From Chloroflexota bacterium (GTDB taxonomy: Bacteria; Chloroflexota; Dehalococcoidia; SAR202; UBA11138), in the NCBI GenBank assembly GCA_022561955.1, contig JADFQF010000095.1, positions 1 through 6,292 of the forward strand: a stretch of 6,292 bases of DNA. Direction: 5' to 3'. Under the pieces are notes generated by a model. The model searched no databases. It worked only from the letters and a program-made list of their open reading frames with translations, and was not told where the DNA came from. Shown in pieces: positions 1 to 5,516 of this stretch. Made by a program: the position numbers and the translations under genes. Within the stretch, counting starts at the first letter, position 1. Every line of letters starts with the position of its first letter.

Positions 1-315
1 AAGATGTCCACTAACAGAATCGTGCAGGAGATCCAGGACCCCGGTGGGAACCTGCTGAAGCAGGCCATCACGAGCAACCAGTTCGAGGGCACTCTGGACA
101 GCACCGAGGTCTCAGAAGAAGTTCGTGTTCAGTCGCCCTACAGGGACATAGCCAAGAAGCTGCTGGACTTCGATATTAATCTGGTGGGGGTCATACGCGA
201 CGGCGAGGTCCATGTCCGGCTCGACAACCTGGCGTTGACCCAAAAAGACGTGTTGGTCTACATCTGTTCTTCCCGCACGGACTGGCCTTCGCTCAGAGCC
301 CTGCTGGACTCGTGA
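1..315 (+). CDS. C-terminal fragment of an RCK/TrkA-C domain protein, probably an ion-channel regulatory subunit (5' end outside window)
   Basis: The frame is open from base 1 to the TGA at 313-315. There is an ATG at 4-6, but I think it is internal. The residues just after it (NRIVQEIQDP) look like the late strand of an RCK N-domain, where channel proteins read like 'IVAEIxDP'. The second half fits an RCK C-domain (TrkA-C): DINLVGVIRDGEVHV, then LDNLALTQKDVLVYI, matching the family pattern 'gxniigIiRdGexixnp...lxxgDxLvvi'. These domains bind nucleotides or ions and gate K+ channels and transporters, including Castor/Pollux-like channels. No membrane segment is visible, so the pore or Rossmann part would lie upstream. 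The stop overlaps the next ATG by one base (TGATG), which suggests translational coupling. The alternative is a free-standing 103-residue protein starting at base 4. I am fairly sure of the fold and less sure of the full protein type. Confidence 0.62.
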   Translation, partial: KMSTNRIVQEIQDPGGNLLKQAITSNQFEGTLDSTEVSEEVRVQSPYRDIAKKLLDFDINLVGVIRDGEVHVRLDNLALTQKDVLVYICSSRTDWPSLRALLDS

Positions 316-1601
316 TGCGAGCAGACCCGACGATGCGGCTCCTCGGAGCGATCACCTGCGACACCAGGGAGCGTCTCCGCAAAGCTCTTTCCCTGGCGAT
401 GCGAGACTTCGAATTCTATGCCAAAAGGCTTCGAGCATCTGGCGTGTCAACCGAGGACATTCGCAACGACGACCCCGTGGAGCTACTGCGCGGGCTGCCT
501 CTCCTCGAAGCGGAAGAGCTCGACGAGCTAGCCGCCGAGAGCCTGAGCCGTGGAAGACGAATCATCGACATGGAGACGTCGTCGGGCACGACGGGCGTCC
601 GAAAGCGACGGTTCATATCCCACGAAGACGACGCATCCGAGACCGAGTTCCTCGCGGAGCTGTTCGAGGTCTGCGGCGTGGACACCGGCAGCCGAGTCGC
701 CTGCCTCGACACGGACCCGCTGACGCTCATGGCATCCTTCACGAAGGCGCTCCACCGCATCGGAGTCGAGGAGGCGTACATGTACTGCGTCGGCTCCGAT
801 TTCCGCGAGATGCTGGTAGACCTTCCCCGCCTCGACCCCAGCGTAATCATCACGGTCCCCTCGATCATCGAGAGAGGCTTCGAAGCGCTAAAATCGCAGT
901 ACGTAAGACGACGTGAAACCAGGCTAAAAAAAATAATCTTCGTGGGAGAGCCCCTCTCGGCCCACATGCGGCGCCTGCTGGAATCGGCCCTCGGCGTCGA
1001 GATATTCGGCTATTACGGCGCGTCGGAGACGTCGGCGCTGGGCATCGAGTGCGGCGCGCACGACGGCATCCACCTATTCACCGACCACAACCTGGCTGAG
1101 ATCGCGACCGAAAGCCTCGATTCAGACGAGGGCGAGCTGGTCGTCACCACACTGCGGCAACAGGCGTATCCTCTGCTTCGCTACGCCCTCAGAGACAAGG
1201 TCGCGGTCATCCCCGGCGCGTGCCCATGCGGCCTGTCACACCCCAGGGTCGACGTTTTGGGCAGGGCAGACGACGGCATCTCAATCCTGGGCGCCAAGAT
1301 AACCTATAATGCGATACACAGCGCGGTCTACAAGGGTGCGGAGCGCATGGGAGATATGCAGATCGTGTTGGCGCGGGAGGCCGGAGAGAGCTTGATGGTA
1401 GTCCTGCCGCAGTCGATGCGCCATCAAGAAGCAAGCGTGCGAAAAGCCCTAATGTACGCGCAGCCGGACCTGGACTTTCTTATCAGCAGCAAGCACCTCG
1501 ACCTGTCGTTTTCATACGTCGAGGACGATAGCTTTGGCGACGAGCGAAAGACCAGAAGAGTAGTCGACCTCCGAGGACGTTTTGACCCAGCTAAAGTCTG
1601 A
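315..1601 (+). CDS. PaaK/LuxE-like adenylate-forming enzyme (AMP-dependent acyl ligase)
   Basis: This 428-residue protein is close in length to phenylacetate-CoA ligase (about 430-440). Such enzymes use ATP to make an acyl-AMP and then pass the acyl group to CoA or another thiol or amine. The N-terminal part resembles the PaaK helical start and ends in GLPLLEAEEL (60-69). The phosphate-binding loop is ETSSGTTGVRKR (87-98). Further motifs are VGEPLS (210-215), YYGASETS (233-240, the adenine-binding motif), RYALRDKV (289-296, with the ribose-binding Asp at about 294), ACPCGLSHPRVDVLGRADD (302-320) and ILGAKI (324-329). A C-terminal ERKTRR (410-415) may supply the catalytic lysine. The substrate cannot be read from the sequence. 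A GTG three bases upstream (312) could also start the frame, but ATG at 315, overlapping the previous stop, is the simpler choice. No strong ribosome-binding site precedes it, in line with coupled translation. The end overlaps the next gene by 20 bp. Confidence 0.87.
   Translation: MRADPTMRLLGAITCDTRERLRKALSLAMRDFEFYAKRLRASGVSTEDIRNDDPVELLRGLPLLEAEELDELAAESLSRGRRIIDMETSSGTTGVRKRRFISHEDDASETEFLAELFEVCGVDTGSRVACLDTDPLTLMASFTKALHRIGVEEAYMYCVGSDFREMLVDLPRLDPSVIITVPSIIERGFEALKSQYVRRRETRLKKIIFVGEPLSAHMRRLLESALGVEIFGYYGASETSALGIECGAHDGIHLFTDHNLAEIATESLDSDEGELVVTTLRQQAYPLLRYALRDKVAVIPGACPCGLSHPRVDVLGRADDGISILGAKITYNAIHSAVYKGAERMGDMQIVLAREAGESLMVVLPQSMRHQEASVRKALMYAQPDLDFLISSKHLDLSFSYVEDDSFGDERKTRRVVDLRGRFDPAKV
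926..965 (+). other. A8 slippery tract followed by a stem-loop inside the ligase gene (possible frameshift or slippage site)
   Basis: Eight A residues (926-933) stand out in this GC-rich gene. In the gene's frame they read as CTA AAA AAA ATA, so they contain the heptamer A_AAA_AAA used for -1 ribosomal frameshifting. Nine bases after it, GTGGG-AGAG (942-950) can pair with CTCT and CCCAC (954-957, 961-965) around a CCC loop, with a CGG bulge. A -1 shift would end at the TGA at 1097-1099. Losing one A would give an immediate TAA. It could equally be chance. Confidence 0.25.
1573..1577 (+). promoter_or_regulatory. Ribosome binding site supporting the TTG start of the GNAT gene
   Basis: GAGGA lies 4 bases before the TTG at 1582, inside the end of the ligase gene. 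This frame has a stop (TAG) at 1561-1563, and TTG 1582 is the first start-type codon after it. The next ATG (1693) would remove 37 residues. The site therefore favours the TTG start. Confidence 0.5.
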
Positions 1602-2277
1602 CGCGGCCCGCGCATCGTACTATAATCTGCGGGATTTAGACGCGTCCCGCTTGGAGGACGTGTTGGAGGTGTATTCGCTACTGCAGGCCGCCATGGGCTG
1701 CGACAACGTCGAGGACCTTCACTCCTTCAGGCGCACGGTCTCGCCCTCGACAGACCGGCGAGTCACACCCAGAGTGGTCCTTGCCGTCAACGACAGTGGG
1801 ATGATCGGAGTGGTGGTCGGCGCGACGCTCAAGGACCTGAACGCAGGGTTTATCGCCTATTCCGCGGTGAAAGAAGCCTGGAGACGTCGCGGAATCTACA
1901 CTAGAATGAGAAGCAGCTTGATAGGGCAGTTCAAGGAAGATGACGGCGTCGAGTACGTCGTCTCGGAGCTGGATGAACAGGAGTGGCTGTTCTCAAAATA
2001 CCTTCGCGACTGGAAAGCGATGCCTTTGTCGGGGAGTTATGAGCAGCCCCAGGCCCAGGGGCTACAGGCAAAGCCATTGAAGCTGGTCGCCCAGCCGGTC
2101 CGGAACGGTACGACGCCGGGCCCGTCGGAGACCGTGGCCCTGGTCCGAGAGATCTACAAGAGGATTTATGGCATAGAGGATATCGACGGTAACGAGTCCT
2201 TTCGTCGAATGCTCGCATCGCTGACAACCGAAGGCCCGCAGGCCAAGAATTCACATAATGACATCAATCGCAGATAG
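1582..2277 (+). CDS. GNAT-family N-acyltransferase
   Basis: This 231-residue protein contains a recognisable GNAT core. Strand VVLAVNDSGMIGVVVGA (65-81) leads into IAYSAVKEAWRRRGIYTRMR (91-110), which matches GNAT motif A. In motif A the acyl-CoA pyrophosphate is held by a Q/R-x-x-G-x-G/A loop followed by a helix. Here the loop is RRRGIY (101-106), with Tyr in place of the last small residue, a variation I believe some subfamilies tolerate. VEYVVSELDEQEWLFSKYLRDW (123-144) looks like the following strand and helix. The last 85 or so residues, with a Gln-rich link near 154-162 and a helix near 184-196, are not typical GNAT and I do not recognise them. The family moves an acyl group from acyl-CoA to an amine, and the target here is unknown. 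It follows directly on the acyl ligase gene, so a two-step activate-and-transfer pathway is possible but inferred. It overlaps its neighbours by 20 bp on each side. It is cytoplasmic, with no signal peptide. Confidence 0.72.
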   Translation: MTQLKSDAARASYYNLRDLDASRLEDVLEVYSLLQAAMGCDNVEDLHSFRRTVSPSTDRRVTPRVVLAVNDSGMIGVVVGATLKDLNAGFIAYSAVKEAWRRRGIYTRMRSSLIGQFKEDDGVEYVVSELDEQEWLFSKYLRDWKAMPLSGSYEQPQAQGLQAKPLKLVAQPVRNGTTPGPSETVALVREIYKRIYGIEDIDGNESFRRMLASLTTEGPQAKNSHNDINRR

Positions 2278-5200
2278 ACTAGACGGCCTCTACCAGCGTA
2301 CGCTGCCTCGCATGGCGCACAGGCTGCGCCGCGCCGCAGCGGGCACGGCACGCGGAATCGCCGACCCAGGCAGTCCCGGTATGGCCGCCTTCCTTGGCCG
2401 GGTGTCGGCCCACGACTTCGCCTCCTTCTCGGACCTGGAGCTGAGGGAACGGATAGCCCGACTGAAAGGCCTGTCCCCCACGGGTAGCGATTCGGGCCTG
2501 ATGTCAGAGGTCTTCGCCATAGTGAACGAAGCGGTCGAAAGGCGTCTGGGAGCCTGGCGGCTCTTCGAGTCCGAGGAAGCCCCCGACGGCTTCGGAAAGT
2601 ACCGAAAGCTAACCGACGCCGACCTTAATGCCACGGAACGAGCGTTGGTCAAAGGAATGGCCTGCGTCGCAAAGAGGGGCCGGGTGGACTGCTGGTCGGA
2701 CATTCTTCTGGACGCCGATTTCTACCAGGCGGTGTCGGAAATAGATATCGAGGGCCTGTTGAGATTCGTGCCCACGGACGAGCAGCTCATCGCCGGACAT
2801 CTCCTCTATCAAGGAAATGTCGTCGAGATGGACTCGGGCGAGGGCAAGACCGTGGCGGCCGCGTTTCCCGCCGCCCTGCACGCGATATGCGGAAGCGCCG
2901 TGCACATAATGACGTCCAACGACTACCTCGCCGTCCGGGACGCGGAGCTTCTCGCCCCGGTCTACGAGTCCCTGGGCCTCACGGTCGGATTCGTTGTGGG
3001 TTACATGAGCGAGGACGAGAGGCGACACGCCTACGGGCAAAGCATCGTCTACGGCACGCTGCGAGAGTTCGGCTTCGACTACCTCCGCGACAACCTGAGG
3101 CTGCCCAGCGATGAGAAGGTGCAGGGCCCGCTGGACGTGGTCATCGTGGATGAAGCCGACCACGCCCTGATCGACCAGGCGGGGACGCCGCTCATCATCT
3201 CCGGCGAGCCCGCCGGCAATACACGGGGTCTGAAAAAGGCGCTGACCGCCATCGAGTCCCTGGTCGCCCACCAGAGGGAGCAGGTCCGTGAGCTCGAAGC
3301 TGAGCTGCGTGACAAGGTCATCGACTCCAAAGATAGCCAACGCCTCGTCGCGAGGCTGTTGCTGGCCGACCCCGAGAACGAGCGCCTGGGAGAGATGTTC
3401 GCCGCTCTCCCAAAGGCTTACGGGCGCGCATTAACGTTGATTGACGACGAGGCTCACGAGCCGGACAGTCGGCTCACGGCGGGCCTCTTATATCTGGTCG
3501 ACCCCAGGGCGGAATCGGTGAGCCTGACCCAAGAGGGTCACCATTACCTGGAAGACAGGCTGGGCCCGGTGTTCGACACGTCCCGCCCAGAGCGCGAGCT
3601 GGCCGCCGTCGAATCGCGGCGCGACATCGGTGCGAAGGAGCGGAGGAGGCTCATCGCCGGACTGAAGCGGCGGGTCGCCAGGCAGTACGGACGGATGAAC
3701 CAGCTACACCAGATGCTGAAGGCCTTCGTGCTGGTGAAGCGAGACGTGGATTATATCGTCGACGACGGCAACGTCGTGCTCATAGACGAGCTAACGGGCA
3801 GGACTCTTCCCGACAATATCTACAACCGGGGACTGCACGCCGCCATACAGGCGAAGGAGAGGGTACCCATCGAGCCCGAACGCGAGACCTTGGCCCAGAT
3901 TTCGGTCCGGGGTCTCGTGGAGCAGTACTCGATGGTCGCCGGAATGACTGGCACCGCCCTGGACGCAGGCGATGAATTCAAGAGCGACTACGGACTGACC
4001 GTCGCGCGGGTGCCGTCGACCCGCCCCCGCGTCAGGACGGACTTCGGGACCAGGGTCTACCAGACCAACGACGATAAGCTGGCCGCGATCGTGGACGAGA
4101 TCAGGCACTGCCGTCGTGTGGGCCGCCCGGTACTGGCAGGCACGCTGACTATCGAGCAGTCCCGGCGCTTGAGAGATATGTTGATCGACGCCGGAATTCC
4201 CCACGATCTGCTGAACGCCGCCAATGACGCCGCAGAGGCGCGAATAGTCAGGAACGCCGGCACCTTCGGCGCGGTGACGTTGGCGACGAATATGGCGGGC
4301 AGAGGCACCGACATCGTATTGGAACCCGGCCTGAATGACCGGATAGTCGAGGCATACGTGGTCCTGGTGAAGGACCTCCTGAACGACGGACTCGGCCATG
4401 TTCGGCTGGACTGCTCATCGGATGCCGAATGCTCTCTTCTCGCCACCGCGTTTTCGCGGAGCGGCTACTTCGCCGCCTGTGGGGCGCGAGACGTGGGCAT
4501 TGAAGGCACGACTCTGACCGTCTCCATGAATGCGGGCGAGATGCGCACGCCGGGGACCAGCGTGGAGTTCGGACTGGGCCTTCATGTCATCGGCACCGAG
4601 CTGAACCAGTCGTCGAGAATCGATAGGCAGCTTCTCGGGCGCAGCGGCAGGCAGGGAGCCCCAGGCACGACACGGTTCATAGTGTCGATGGAAGACCAGC
4701 TCCTCGCTTACCGCAGGGGCGAGGCGTCGTATCTCGGCGATGCGGCGAAGACCGATGCGGCCGGACGGACCTACTTCGAGGGCAGGGGCGTTCAGCGTCA
4801 CGTCCTTAAAGTGCAATCAAGTTTGAGCCAAGACGAGGCCGCCGAGCGCGATATGTCGAACGAGTACTTGCGCATTCAGGAGGCGCAGACCTTCGTGTAC
4901 TATGAGGCACGCCGGGCCGTGTTCGACGTTGAATCCTTTAAGGGCATATGCGAGGACCACGTTCGTAGTCTGGCTCACCGGCTCGTCGGGGAGCTTTTCC
5001 CGGACCTGGGCGTTGTAAACTACGAAAGGCAGTTTGGACGGCTCTCGGAGGAGCTCTGGACCGAGTTTGGTGTCGATTGCAATCACCTCGAAGGACTCAG
5101 CGCCGTTCACCTGGCCGATGCCGTAGGCGACCTGATGCTGGACGGCCTGAAGGAAGCCCGGGAGCACATTGGAGAAGACCGGCTCGACGCATTGGAGCGG

Positions 5201-5470
5201 CAGCTTTACTTACAGACGTCAGACGAGCATTGGAGAGGCCACATCGGCAACATGCAGGAGCTGATGCTGAGCGTGTCCTTCGCCTGGCAAGGGCGCAAGC
5301 ATGCCGCGGCGGAATACGCGTTTCGCAGCTATGAAGCCTTTGAGTCCCTCAGGGAAGACGTTATAGAAGATTTTCTTCGCAGGCTGTTCCGATTCCCGGT
5401 CGACGACCTGGTCAGGCCCACGGAGCAGACGCGAACATTGGAAAACGAGGTCGCCGGGATACTGGCGTGA
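2258..5470 (+). CDS. Divergent SecA-type preprotein translocase ATPase (SecA2-like paralogue)
   Basis: SecA binds preproteins and drives them through SecYEG using ATP. This protein has 1070 residues, against 841 in B. subtilis and 901 in E. coli. Motifs in order: a Q-motif-like DEQLIAGHLLYQG (174-186); Walker A MDSGEGKT (191-198); TSNDYLAVRDAE (219-230); YGTLREFGFDYLRDN (265-279); Walker B DEAD (298-301, usually DEVD) followed by LIDQAGTPLIISG (304-316, usually LIDEARTPLIISG). The crosslinking domain spans about 317-490, with RDVDYIVDDG at 495-504, DELTGR at 510-515, AGMTGTA at 561-567, motif V ATNMAGRGTDI at 676-686, GLHVIGTE at 774-781 and arginine-finger GRSGRQG at 794-800. The C-terminal scaffold includes DEHWRGHI (989-996) and ends in LRRLFR. 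The zinc/SecB-binding tail is absent. Extra sequence occurs near 102-172, 325-405 and 687-773. ATG 2258 is the first start after the in-frame stop at 2222. It overlaps the previous gene by 20 bp and has no clear ribosome-binding site. The overall divergence and context suggest an accessory SecA rather than the housekeeping one. Confidence 0.93.
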   Translation: MTSIADRLDGLYQRTLPRMAHRLRRAAAGTARGIADPGSPGMAAFLGRVSAHDFASFSDLELRERIARLKGLSPTGSDSGLMSEVFAIVNEAVERRLGAWRLFESEEAPDGFGKYRKLTDADLNATERALVKGMACVAKRGRVDCWSDILLDADFYQAVSEIDIEGLLRFVPTDEQLIAGHLLYQGNVVEMDSGEGKTVAAAFPAALHAICGSAVHIMTSNDYLAVRDAELLAPVYESLGLTVGFVVGYMSEDERRHAYGQSIVYGTLREFGFDYLRDNLRLPSDEKVQGPLDVVIVDEADHALIDQAGTPLIISGEPAGNTRGLKKALTAIESLVAHQREQVRELEAELRDKVIDSKDSQRLVARLLLADPENERLGEMFAALPKAYGRALTLIDDEAHEPDSRLTAGLLYLVDPRAESVSLTQEGHHYLEDRLGPVFDTSRPERELAAVESRRDIGAKERRRLIAGLKRRVARQYGRMNQLHQMLKAFVLVKRDVDYIVDDGNVVLIDELTGRTLPDNIYNRGLHAAIQAKERVPIEPERETLAQISVRGLVEQYSMVAGMTGTALDAGDEFKSDYGLTVARVPSTRPRVRTDFGTRVYQTNDDKLAAIVDEIRHCRRVGRPVLAGTLTIEQSRRLRDMLIDAGIPHDLLNAANDAAEARIVRNAGTFGAVTLATNMAGRGTDIVLEPGLNDRIVEAYVVLVKDLLNDGLGHVRLDCSSDAECSLLATAFSRSGYFAACGARDVGIEGTTLTVSMNAGEMRTPGTSVEFGLGLHVIGTELNQSSRIDRQLLGRSGRQGAPGTTRFIVSMEDQLLAYRRGEASYLGDAAKTDAAGRTYFEGRGVQRHVLKVQSSLSQDEAAERDMSNEYLRIQEAQTFVYYEARRAVFDVESFKGICEDHVRSLAHRLVGELFPDLGVVNYERQFGRLSEELWTEFGVDCNHLEGLSAVHLADAVGDLMLDGLKEAREHIGEDRLDALERQLYLQTSDEHWRGHIGNMQELMLSVSFAWQGRKHAAAEYAFRSYEAFESLREDVIEDFLRRLFRFPVDDLVRPTEQTRTLENEVAGILA

Positions 5471-5516
5471 TTAGCTCGAACAATTGGCAGCCGTTTCCAG
5501 GCGCAAGGGGGTAGCA
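5471..5516 (+). other. 46-bp gap between SecA and lipoprotein genes; no terminator seen
   Basis: This is the only real intergenic space in the window. I find no GC-rich hairpin followed by T residues and no convincing -35/-10 pair. The downstream gene is therefore probably read from the same transcript as secA. Confidence 0.5.
5505..5511 (+). promoter_or_regulatory. Ribosome binding site of the lipoprotein gene
   Basis: AAGGGGG sits 5 bases before the ATG at 5517. It is the strongest Shine-Dalgarno-like site in the window. It suggests that this gene starts translation on its own rather than by coupling, and may be made in larger amounts than the overlapping genes upstream. Confidence 0.6.

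Noticed and set aside
4..315. ATG at 4 as the true start of a 103-residue gene
   Set aside because: The RCK-like similarity begins right at this point in mid-domain, and the frame is open to base 1, so the ATG is more likely internal. It is not excluded.
416..967. Long open frame on the - strand opposite the ligase gene (183 residues)
   Set aside because: It lies fully inside a well-supported + strand gene, has Ser/Arg-biased low-complexity composition and no recognisable motif. It is a shadow of GC-rich codon bias.
2045..2063. Inverted repeat AGCCCC-N7-GGGGCT as a terminator
   Set aside because: It lies inside the GNAT coding region, has only a 6-bp stem and is not followed by T residues.
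2609..3340. Open frame on the - strand opposite secA (243 residues)
   Set aside because: It overlaps conserved SecA motifs, has no domain I recognise and its composition follows the antisense of GC-rich codons.
3791..4816. Several further - strand frames opposite secA
   Set aside because: Same reason: they cross conserved SecA ATPase motifs and show no protein-like features of their own.
2312..5470. Shorter SecA starting at the Met codon at 2312
   Set aside because: It has no better ribosome-binding site, and ATG 2258 is the first in-frame start and gives the same 20-bp overlap style as the gene before. It remains possible.
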